This document shows positions 28,546 to 38,217 of a DNA stretch of 64,000 nucleotides, in pieces. The position numbers and the translations under genes are program-made. The notes below the pieces were generated by a model. The model was not told the DNA's origin and searched no databases. It saw only the letters and a list, made by a program, of their open reading frames with translations. The DNA is from Clusia tigrina (lineage: Eukaryota > Arthropoda > Insecta > Diptera > Clusiidae). Position 1 is the stretch's first letter; every line of letters begins with the position of its first letter. The stretch spans positions 82,425,400 to 82,489,399 of the forward strand of contig OV050030.1 in assembly GCA_920105625.2 (NCBI GenBank), in the 5' to 3' direction.

Positions 28546-29817
28546 ATGCAAGAAATTTCTAGTTGCAGATTGAAGAAGCCAATACCCATGCGCAGCAGTC
28601 TTGTTCGCCTTCAGCCATTTCTAGATGCCGAAGGCATTCTTCGAGTAGATGGCCGTATTAAGAACGCACCTTGCTCAAACGATATCAAACACAGGATGAT
28701 ATTGCCCAAGAATTCGTCACTCGCCAAAATTATCGCTGCTGAAATCCACGTTGCTATGTTGCACGCCGGGCCGCAAATGATGCAAGCAGCAATTCAACGC
28801 CGATTCTGGGTCCCTGGTATCCGAAGCTCCGTTCGAGGAATTCATCGCCATTGCTTACGCTGTAAACGACTGAGTCGCGAACCGCTGCAACAACAGATAT
28901 CCGATCTACCTTTGAGTCGTGCTACCAGTACACGATGTTTCCTTCAAAGTGCAGTTGACTTTGCTGGTCCGTAGAGGATAAAATTTACACATGGAAGAGG
29001 CGCGAAGTCAACGATGGCGTACGTATGTTCCTTAATATGCATGAGTACCGACGCAAAGCACTTGGAATTGGCAGTTGATCTCTCCTCAGTTAGTTTTATC
29101 GCCGCTTTCAAGCGTTTCACCGAAGAGGATATTGCCAACACATTTATTCCGACAAAGGCACCAATTTTGTCGGAACTGAAAGGGAGTTGCGCGCTACATT
29201 TGAACGCTGCATTGGTGACGTCAAGCTGACGTCTTACTTCGCTGACGCTCAAACCACTTGGCACTTTAACCAACCAAGCGCCCCGCACATGGGTGGTTAT
29301 TGGGAACCTAGTATAAAGCGCATCTAATATCACCTCAAACGTGCCTTAGACTCTACTCTTCTTTCGTATGAAGAATTGGCAACAACTCTAATAGAGGTTG
29401 AAGCCTGCGTAAACTCTCGACCTATTTGCTGGATACCCTCTGACGTCAACGATTTTGAAGTGCTAACACCTGGCCATTTTATGGTTGGCGATCCATTAAA
29501 AGGTCTACCGGAACCTGACTTGGAAGTTTTTAAAGGAACGCTTCAGCAACGGTGGCAATTAATCACAGCGATAAAACAACATTTCTGGAAGCGTTGGCGA
29601 TACGAGTATCTCGCGAACCATCGGTGACGATGTGGTGATTGTCCACGACGACAACGCACCACCCACCAAATGGAAGCTCGGCCGGGTTCTTGACAGTCAC
29701 CCCGGTGCTGATAGTCGTGTTCGGGTCGTCAACTTAAGGACATCCGAAAGAGAGCTATTGCGACCCATTGCCAAGTTATCGCTTTTGCCAACGAAGATGG
29801 ATATCTTCGCTATTTAA
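28546..29817 (+). pseudogene. pol: BEL/Pao 2 integrase with DUF5641-type end
   Basis: The zinc-binding part is intact-looking in 28546-28974: ML-HAGPQMMQAAIQRRFWVPG and CLRCKRLSREP. The core begins VDFAGP (about 28955). Following core segments (MAYVCSLICMSTDAKHLELA; SAPHMGG-type W/E region near 29275) change frame several times. The C-terminal part 29376-29817 has EVEACVNSRPICWIP, GDPLKGLPEPDL and WKRWRYEYLANHR, a DUF5641-type end. Confidence 0.88.
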
Positions 29818-29881
29818 ATATTCAAATAAAATTAATATAATTTTGATGTAAGTTTTAAACAGTCGTGCAAGGCGGCCGGCA

Positions 29882-30086
29882 AGTTCGCGCCTAATTGGTA
29901 GCAATCTTGCAACTAAATGTCTGATCTGGCAGCACTGTTTTTCCATCTGTCAAACTCTATATCCTGTGTTGCTTTCTTCCTCTTAAATAAACGAATTCAA
30001 GCCAATCGGACGTGTTTTATTCAATCGAATTTAATTGAGTAAATTCACGCTACCAGACACACCCGCAAGCGTCTCAAAATGCAACA
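29882..30086 (+). repeat. 3' LTR of BEL/Pao 2
   Basis: Begins AGTTCGCGCC (T to A at the first base relative to the 5' LTR) and ends GCAACA directly before the GTAAA target duplication. A purine/GC-rich stretch (aaggcggccggc) precedes it. Confidence 0.9.
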
Positions 30087-30091
30087 GTAAA

Positions 30092-30351
30092 AGTATATGT
30101 ATAAGTATTTGTATATTTATATAAATATGTAAATGTAAATGTATATCTGTATGTATATGTATATGCATATATATATGTATATGTATATTTATATGTATAT
30201 ATATGTTAATGCATATGCACATACACATATATACATACATATGTGTATGTGTATGCATATGTTTATGTATATGTATATGTTCTTGAGTATGTGTATAGAT
30301 ATGGATATATAAATGTCTATGTATCTGTAATTGGCAATGTATATGTATATG
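30092..30351. repeat. ATATGTA-type simple repeat
   Basis: Degenerate ATATGTAT repeats with some TA runs, the continuation of the block interrupted by BEL/Pao 2. It ends at the T-run at 30350-30361, the tail of the next LINE. Confidence 0.9.
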
Positions 30352-30668
30352 TTTTTTTTTTGTGTATTGGAGGTGGAAATCTGCAACCAGACACTGGACG
30401 ACGCGCCAGTAGTGTGGGGCTCTTATCTACTAAAACCACCTCCAAGGACGCCTCCCCGACGGTACATAACCGCTTAGCAATACTTCATTCGGGGAGGGGA
30501 ATGGTCAAAGGACCCCTCCTATGGATTCCCTGAACGTCGTCGGCACTCCAAGTGGCGGAGGTCTCGCATTATTTCTGCCGAAGCGTCACAGACTACTTCC
30601 CATTTCTTGGGGCACTCGAGCATATGGTGCACGATATTGTCAGGGGTCACGGGCTCTCCGCAAACTTT

Positions 30669-33447
30669 CTAAAGCACCGCTCTGTCACCGCTGTGCCGCG
30701 GGCATGCGAAAAGGAAACGCTCCGCGTCCTCTGGCTCCGTGCCTCCACAGTTTCCACAACAGGGGGATTCATCCAGCCGGAATCTGTGCAAATATGCGCG
30801 GAAACCTCCGTGCCCGGTCAGCATTTGTGTGACGCGGCAGTTTATGTTGCCATGCGACCTGTTCATCGAACGTTGGAGGTCAGGAATCAGTCTCCACGTC
30901 CAACGGCCCTTCTCAGACGCATCCCATCGGGTTTGCTACTCCGGTATGGTGCGCTGCCTGGTGGCTACTACGCGATCTTCCGCACTGGACTCGCGCGTAC
31001 TTCTGCCGTAGTATAACCTCCACGACTCCTTGGCCAGCAGGTCCACAGGGATCATACCAGCAATCACCAGCGCGGCGTCTGTGGACACAGTGCGATGGGC
31101 ACAGATCGGTCGAAGTGCACTTCTCCTATAGGCTGCCTCTATGGTGCGAACGTATGCCATGACATTCGCCTTATCAGCCCATATGGGCGCCCATACAGGA
31201 TTACGGATTTGACAACTCCTGATATAAGCTGTCTCTTCCGGTGTCTCGGTCCTCCAAGGTTCGACATTATCCGGCAAAGCGAAGAGCAGATCCGAGCCGA
31301 CTTTTTGCCTACACGCCTCAAGTGTTCCTTGAATGTCAATCTGGAGTCTATCCAGACGCCTAGTGTGGGATCGTGGTAATGGTGCAGTTTCCAACTCGTA
31401 TCTTCACGACCTCCTGTACCTTTCGACTCGAAATAAGGATGGCATCCGTTTTCTACTCCGCCAGTCTAAGTTCTCCATTCGCCAGCCATCTCCCGACAAC
31501 GGACACTGTGCGATTTGCCTCCGCTACTACTTCTTCCAGATGTTTCGCCGCGATCACTAACGCTATGTCGTCCGCATATCCGATGATTTTTACATCATGG
31601 GACACCTGTATGCGGAGAATGCCATCATACATAAGATTCCAGAGTAGTGGACCCAGTACAGACCCCTGGGGAACCCCTCCGGTGACTTTATGCGTTTCCA
31701 TACCTCGCTCGGACTCGTATAGCAGCGTACTGCCTTTAAAGTAGTCGGCAATCATCCATCTTAGGTAGACGGGCACTCCAAACTCTGCCAGCGAACTCGC
31801 TATGCACGCCCAGCTCGCCGAGTTAAAGGCATTCTTGACATCGAGGGTGACCACAAGGTAATACCTCTTGGAGACCCCCTTCCATCTCCCTCCTTGTATC
31901 GCCCCCTTTTGGATGACATCGTCAATGGCGTCCACTGTCGATCTTGTTTTCCGGAGTCCATATTGGCATTGCGCCAGTCCTCCAGCCTCCACTAGAGCCT
32001 CTTCAATCCGGTTGCAAATAATCCTCTCCAGGTCCTTCCCTACCGTGTCTAGCATGCACAGGGGCGATAGGCTGATGGGTCTTCTGTTGGCTTATCAGCT
32101 TTTGACATCAGGACCAGCCGCTGTCTTTTCCACAGATTTGGGAAGACACCTTGTCTAAAACAGGCCTCGTAAAGAGACCTCAGTGCCTCTGGGTGTAGCG
32201 CAGCTGCCGTTTTGAGCACTTGGTTGGGTATTCCATCCGGGCCAGGTGCCTTCTGGTCCCCAAATCCTCCAACAGCCCGCATCACCTCGTCAGTGGTCAC
32301 ACTGGGTAATTCTTCGTGTAACTCGAGGGGGAATTGGCCAGGCACGTAGTCCTGTGCTGGGAAGAGCTCTCCCACAATACGTCTGAGCAAGTTGGGGCAG
32401 CGTGGGGCTGGTTGCCTATGGCAAGGGAGCTTTTTCATCACAAGCTTATATGCTGTGCCCCATGGGTTTTCTTCAACCTGTGCACATAGTTCGATGAAAC
32501 TCCTGCGCGTGCTTGACTTTATGGCCTTTTTTAGCCTCCTCTTGGCCTCCTTGTATACCTGGCATAGCTGCAGATACTCTGGCTTGCCTATTGCCCGCTG
32601 GTGTCTTCTTCTTGCGGCATGACATTCTTTACGCAGGCCAGCGATCTCATCTGTCCACCAGTAGTCGGATTTTTGGCATCCGCCTTATGCCCTTCTGGGC
32701 ATCGCCGCGTCGCAGGCACTCTCTAGATGCCTTGCTAGCTGACTTGCCATTTCGTCCGCACCACCTTCCAACTTCATGTAATCCAACATGACTTTAAGGG
32801 CGCCGTCATCGAGCTTATCCGCCCTCTAGCCTGTTAATCTTGCACATATCTTTGGCCTTCTCCCTGGTAACTTTAGATCGATCGTAATGGCATTGTGATC
32901 GCTGTGAGTATATATGGCACTCACAATCCACTTAGCTCCTCTCACCAGTCTGCTGCTCAGGAACGTAAGGTCGATCACGGAGCTGGCTCCTCCTCTGGCG
33001 AATGTCGCCTCTCCCGTGTTGATGAGAACTACGTCAACTGCCATGAACGCGTCCATGAGGATATGACATTTTGGCGTTGTTCGGGCGCAGCCCCATTCAT
33101 TTGCCCATGCGTTGAAGTCGCCAGCAATCACTACGGGGTGCCTGCCTCGCGCACCCAGGGTAAGTCTGTTCAGCACTGACTCGAACTCATTCGTAGTGAG
33201 GCTTGGTGAAAGGTAGCAACTGTAGACCGTGGTACCTCCAATGGTCGCTCTGACGTAGCCGTCGCTACTATGTTTGTTGCTCAGCTGTAAGGCTGTGGGT
33301 CCACACACCCACAATGCGGCTCCGCCAGTATTGGTACCGTTATGGCTCGCTAAGCACCGCAACATCAGTCTTTTGTTCCCTTACTGTCTGCTCCAAGAGA
33401 TCCTGTGCAGCCTCGCAGTGGTTGAGATTGAGCTGGAGCAACCTCAT
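30669..33447 (-). pseudogene. R1-like LINE ORF2: endonuclease and reverse transcriptase
   Basis: A start at the ATG 33447-33445 gives MRLLQLNLNHCEAAQDLL, an endonuclease N-terminus. After a stop/shift near 33370, 33365-32826 has NTGGAALWVCG, VVIAGDFNAWANEWG and THSDHNAI. RT segments: 32441-32049 (DQKAPGPDGIPNQVLK), 32055-31453 (VTLDVKNAFNSASWA, GVPQGSVLGPLLWN, IIGYADDIALVI). The C-terminal part ends with CCGNCGGTEPEDAERFLFAC (about 30760-30700). Shifts lie near 32820, 32450, 32050, 31450 and 30930. Confidence 0.9.
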
Positions 33448-34680
33448 CTCCTACGTCTGGATTTTCCCGCGGCTTGTTTGTAGGACGGGCATGAGCTGCA
33501 TCCTGTCGGATGCTCCACGTCCTTACGACCCTTGGCTGTGCAGAGTGCGCACGCAGGCGTCCTGTCGCACTCACGGGCGCTGTGTGCTTTTCCACCACAT
33601 CTGTAGCACTTGTGGCGCCAGTCCTCTTTGCTAGTGCACTTCTGTGAGATGTGACCAAACGACATACACTTGTAGCAGCGCACTGGTGTCACCTCCACAC
33701 GCACACGACAAGAAGTCCATCCAACTCTAAGCCTGCCGATTTTTACAAGGGTTGCGGCTACCTGGGGCGGTAAGCTGATGGTCGCCGTCTGCGTTCCCCC
33801 ATATGCTTTGCGGAGGTCTCTCTGAGACATTCAGCTGTATACATAGCGCCTCATTAACATCTTCAACGATGGTAACCTCATCTAGATCCTTTACCTCCAC
33901 CAGCGTCTCCTGCGTGAGATTACGCACCTCCGCACTGGATCCTAGGACACTCACCACTGCCTTACTGTACTGCATGGTCTTTGGATCTGCCGCTGCCCTC
34001 AGCTCCAGCCGCAATTCACCTTTTGCCGTTTTGCGAATTCGCTACACGCTCTCTCCCAGTTCAGAGAGCTGCGTATCCGTCTTGAGCTTCCGGAAGATTT
34101 CCGCATAATTCGCCATCCCAGTTTCCTTTATCACTATAGCATCTGGGCGCACTTGCCTGGGCTTCAGGTCCTTAGGCATGGCACGGGCGGGAGTACCGAC
34201 CGTGATCCACCATGCTTTTGCCACCTCTGGCTTGTCCGATTTGGGTTTAATCGCCTTGGACTTTGGCTTCGGCCGGGCTACCGCTGTTTCGGTTGTCACC
34301 TTCCGCTCCTCTCTGTTAGGATTCGCCGGTTCCACCTCCCCTTCTTGTCCACCAGGTGACTACCCGCCTGAACCTCTTTGTTCAGCATTTTGTTGTCAGT
34401 CTGGGTCCCCTTACCGACTCGCTCCGATTGTGATGGCTTTTCAATCATCACCACGTCCTGCTCCTGATGGATCTTGAGGCAAATGTCCCGGATTTTGGCC
34501 GTCTTCCGCTTGATATCCGCGTGGACATTATGCCGTGGCCCCACGAAGGCAAATAAAGCCTCAACGTGCCACTGCAACACCGCCATCTTGCCTTTAGCAA
34601 CGAATTCGTCGGGATGAAGCGCCATTGCATCAGTTTTCGTAGCCGATGTAGGTCGGAGATCACTGGGGTCTGCCAGTAAA
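33444..34680 (-). pseudogene. R1-like LINE ORF1 (gag-like)
   Basis: Reading down from about 34680, the frame contains LHPDEFVAKGKMAVLQWHVE, a charged linker, then shifts near 34330, 34030 and 33830. The C-terminal segment has knuckles CYKCMSFGHISQKC, CYRCGGKAHSARECDR and CALCTAKGRKDVEH (about 33690-33520). The stop codon (33446-33444) overlaps the proposed ORF2 start as ATGA. Confidence 0.82.
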
Positions 34681-34689
34681 TTTAACGGT

Positions 34690-35320
34690 TTTGTTTTTGG
34701 CCAAAAACAGCTCCTGAGCGATGTCCATGCGAGTTGTTTTTGCTCAAAATTTAGCAAATTTTGGAACAATCTTCGCTGCCGCACGTTTCATGCCTAAAAC
34801 ATCCGTAAAAATTGCTTGGCATGAGCCGAACGATATGCCAACATCATCAGCAACCTCTCTGATAGTGATTCGACGATTATCCAAAATCATTTTCTTCACT
34901 GCGTCAATGTTTTTATCGGTTGGTGACGTGCTCGGGCGACCAGGACGAGCATCGTCATTGACATCTTCTCGGCCTTCCTTAAACCGGTTATACCACAATT
35001 GAACTTGTGTTCTGATCAGAGTAGACTCGCCAAAGGCCACAGTCAACATTTCAAATGTCTTTGCGCATTTAATTTCATTTTTTAAACAAAACTGAATACA
35101 GTTTCTTTGATCCATTTTTTCAAATAGTACAAAATCGAAGAGCACACCAAAACACGACTAACCTTTTTATCTGTCAAAAACAAACTGACAATTCAAAATG
35201 GTTGGTATTGCCAACATATATAACAGACATGTGTACCAACATAACAGAAAAAAAATGCGAACATCGAACATACGTAACTCACGAAAAGATAAAAATAACG
35301 GTTATTTTTTGATCACACCA
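34690..35320 (-). pseudogene. Mariner fragment: terminal repeat and transposase N-terminus
   Basis: The minus strand starts with tggtgtgatcaaaaaataac (35316-35297 region), then a transposase N-terminus from about 35145: KMDQRNCIQFCLKNEIKCAK, WYNRFKEGREDVNDDARPGR, REVADDVGISFGSCQAIF. These are the two helix-turn-helix halves and linker of DD34D mariners. It breaks off at about 34690 within the region following FEQKQ; the catalytic domain is missing. Confidence 0.85.
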
Positions 35321-35321
35321 C

Positions 35322-35436
35322 GTATATGGATATGTAAATGTATAAGTATATGTATATTTATATGTATATGAATATGCATATGAAATTGTATATGTATATG
35401 TTTATTTGTATTTATATTTATATGTATTGTATCGTA
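35322..35436. repeat. ATATGTA-type simple repeat
   Basis: Degenerate ATATGTATAT repeat that joins the mariner fragment on the left and replaces the 3' half of the copia element on the right. Confidence 0.9.
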
Positions 35437-36930
35437 TATGGCAACGATTAGTTTTGCGTCGTGTCTGAAGTAAACGCAGGGATCTGTTTTGAATTTCATC
35501 AAACCGAAATCTCGCAATGTTTTATCTAACAATAGGTTCCACTGTCGGCCACTTTGCTTTAGCCCATAGATAGCTTTGCGTAATTTGCAAATTTTCCGCT
35601 ATTTTCACCGCAGCTATATAAAAATTTTTTCCGTCAAGTCGCTTTGTAGGTATGCGGTGACAGCGTCTAACTGATCAATTTTGAGCCCCAGTTTGACGGA
35701 TAGAGCGATCAAATAGCGTATCGACTTGTAGCGCAGTACAGGGGAGAAGGTTTCGCTGTAGTCTATCCCGAATTGCTGGGAACAACCTTTGGCAACAAGG
35801 CGAGCCTTATAGCGAATAACGTTACCTTTTTCGTCGCGTTTGTGTGAAAAACCCACTTTGATTTAATCGCCTTTCGATTAACAGGCAGATTGCATATAGC
35901 CCATTTTTGATTTTCGGCGTGAGAGCTTAACTCGCATTGCATAGCGGACTTCCAGCTTTCGCAGTCGGCGTTAGACAAAGCTTCGTGTACAGTGAGTGGA
36001 TCGTCACACGTGTCTCTTGTTGCTGCGAAATTCGCAACATAACCCTGACTGCCAAAGTCGCGCGAAACAGCAGGCCTCGTTGATTTTCGCAATGATTCTG
36101 GTATCGATATTTCAATGTCTGGAACGAACGTATCGTCTGTAGCATCGTCGAAAGTCTCTTCGCTTGCGTCTTCATCAAAGTCTTCGCTCTTTACGCTTTG
36201 TGTTCTTCCTCCAATGCCCTCACTGAAGGGGAATCGTCTTCAACATCGACCGGAACAAATGAAACGATTCTGGGCTCGGTTTCCATGAAGACTACATCGC
36301 GGCTCGCTGTAATTTTCTTCGTTTGCGGATTTTTACAACGGTACCCTTTTACAAGTCGCTATACCCAACAAACATCAGCTTCTGCGCCTTTGGATCCCAT
36401 TTGTGTGTGCGTTGTTTAGGTATGTGAACCATCACGGGAGATCCAAAAATTCGTATTCCATTTAAATCGACGTCACGACCTGTCCAAAGCTTTTCCGGAA
36501 TTTGCCCATTTAATGCTGAACTAGGTGAACGGTTTATAATATATACCGCCGTATTTACCGCCTCTCCCCAATACGATTTAGATAAGTCAGCATCAAATAA
36601 CATGCATTTGGCACGTTCTAAAATCGTGCGGTTGTATCGTTCGGCGACTCCGTTTTGCTGGGGAGTGTAAGCAGCTTATTTTTGGTGTAATATGCCGAAC
36701 GAACGACAGTGCGAATCAAACTGCTCACAGACAAATTCGGTCCCGTTGTCCGTCCGTATTATTTTAATGCTCTTATCGCACTGTTTTTCGGCATACCGCT
36801 TTAAGCTTTTGAAGCAATCGGAAACTTCGGATTTCTGTTTTATTAAATAGAGAAAAACTTTCCGGGAATAGTCATCCACAAAGGAGAGGAAACATCGCGA
36901 GCCTCCTAAAGAGGTTGTCCCCATTGGACA
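35437..36930 (-). pseudogene. pol: Copia integrase and reverse transcriptase, broken
   Basis: Integrase core at 36924-36676: FLSFVDDYSRKVFLYLIK (first Asp) and IIRTDNGTEFVCEQFD (second Asp). The segment 36603-36349 has SYWGEAVNTAVYIINRSPSS, the copia integrase C-terminal part, preceded by an in-frame stop near 36670. RT: 36092-35763 (WKSAMQCELSSHAENQKW), 35856-35614 (RYKARLVAKGCSQQFGIDY, KIDQLDAVTAYLQSDL), 35532-35437 (KFKTDPCVYFRHDAKLIVAI), truncated just before the usual YVDD. Confidence 0.9.
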
Positions 36931-36945
36931 AGCTGGAGCAATTCA

Positions 36946-37662
36946 TTAGCTCGTGTTCAAATCTTTACTAAAATGGCCTTTTGGTCCACAATTATAGCAC
37001 TTTAGATTTTGTTTGTTAAGTTTAGGGTATTTTTTCTTCACACTTAAAAATGCACTTCCACCGTTTGCTGTTTTTTCATAGTCTCCATCTAGCAGCTTCA
37101 TTTTAATGTTTTCACCGGTAATTTTTGTTCCACTACTTTCTATGCCCTTTATGAACGGCTTCAAGTCATCGCTTAACTCCGCAAGCATTATGGCACCTAA
37201 CCATTCGTCGCTTATATCGAAACCGATACCCGATAGCTTATTCGCGGTATTGACGAGCTGATTAACATAAATGGCCATTGATTCACAATTTTCAAGGCAC
37301 GCCGTGATCAGTTTTCGCAATAGACCGATTTTTCGCGTGAGTCTAGAATCTTCGTATAGATGTTGATGGGTTTGCCAAATGTTGGCCGCAGTTTCCTGAT
37401 TTTGTATATGAACGTATATTGATTCATACACGGACAAGATAATTTTAGCACGCGCTCTACGCAACTTCTTCTCCTCGGTTTCTTTCACAGGATCCGTAAT
37501 GCAATTATGTAGATCGCCCAGTTCCAATATACTTTCCATGGCAAACATCCACGTGTCGAAGTTTTCACTACCGCGAAGTTTTTCTATCGCGTGCGTGTCC
37601 GAACCGGCCATCTTGTTTAATTTATTTACAACGAATGTATTTATTAAACACGCTACTTGCAC
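36946..37662 (-). pseudogene. gag: Copia gag, nearly intact
   Basis: One long frame (about 238 codons; the methionine in NKLNKMAGSDTHAIEKLRGS is the likely start). It has the UBN2/copia gag features FDTWMFAMESILELGDL and IWQTHQHLYEDSRLTRKIGL, and ends in CYNCGPKGHFSKD, a CCHC knuckle missing its last Cys. The integrase core follows after about 20 bases, so the protease and the integrase zinc finger are deleted. Confidence 0.9.
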
Positions 37663-37766
37663 AAACTTCTCGCTGTTAATAAAATAAGCAACATATGCTT
37701 TTATTTAAACGTCTTAACCACGACACGTATCAAATCAGATTTGGCTACTTGCAGACGCGCTGTTGT

Positions 37767-37780
37767 CTGGGCCCATAACC
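37767..37780 (-). other. Copia primer-binding site
   Basis: GGTTATGGGCCCAG on the minus strand directly after the LTR. The same sequence follows the copia LTR in Drosophila, where an internal fragment of initiator tRNA-Met primes reverse transcription. Confidence 0.85.
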
Positions 37781-37926
37781 TGTTGAGAAAGAACGCAGAG
37801 TCTTGGAATTCACGTGTGCTTTATTCAACGGCTTAGAAGCGAGAGAGATAATATATGTGGATAATGAAAGCAGGAAGTTAAGAAGAAAGTAAATTAGGTA
37901 GGGTTGCCAGAGTTATATTTCTAACA
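37781..37926 (-). repeat. 5' LTR of copia element
   Basis: On the minus strand it starts TGTTAGAAATATAACTCTGG (37926 downwards) and ends TTCTCAACA at 37781, with TG...CA ends. It has an AATAAA-type signal near 37820. Length 146 bp. Confidence 0.85.
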
Positions 37927-38150
<224 letters not shown>

Positions 38151-38217
38151 AAATTAATTGAAACAATACTAAAAATGAAACACATTTTTGTTGAAATGAA
38201 AATGATTAATACTGATT

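Larger units (their letters stand above)
25330..30086 (+). mobile_element. BEL/Pao retrotransposon 2, complete ends, internally deleted
   Basis: The 5' LTR 25330-25497 and 3' LTR 29882-30086 are flanked by a perfect 5-bp target duplication, GTAAA (25325-25329 and 30087-30091). TTTTGGTCCTTCGAGCCGG follows the 5' LTR as primer-binding region. The interior has gag with knuckles, protease remnant, a strongly deleted RT, RNase H, and integrase with DUF5641; no env. Length 4757 bp is short for BEL/Pao. About 15 differences between the LTRs by eye suggest an old insertion. Confidence 0.92.
30352..34690 (-). mobile_element. R1-like LINE, 5'-truncated or joined to a mariner
   Basis: The minus strand carries ORF1 with three CCHC knuckles and ORF2 with APE endonuclease, RT and a C-terminal Cys/His motif, then an A run (T-run at 30352-30361 on plus). 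GC content is visibly higher than in the neighbours. The endonuclease phrase GDFNAWANEWGC, the RT phrase QCQYGLRKTRSTVDAI and the ORF1/ORF2 overlap point to the R1 clade. No rDNA sequence flanks it. The 5' end meets a mariner fragment at about 34690. Confidence 0.85.
35437..37926 (-). mobile_element. Ty1/copia retrotransposon, 3'-truncated
   Basis: The minus strand begins with a 146-bp LTR (TGTTAG...CTCAACA), then GGTTATGGGCCCAG as PBS, gag, integrase and RT. It breaks off within RT at about 35437, where simple repeat begins. RNase H, 3' LTR and target duplication are lost. The PBS is the one known for Drosophila copia (initiator Met tRNA fragment). Confidence 0.9.

Noticed and set aside
32392..34477. 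Plus-strand frames of 70-100 codons over the GC-rich R1-like LINE
   Set aside because: They are antisense shadows; all recognisable LINE motifs are on the minus strand.
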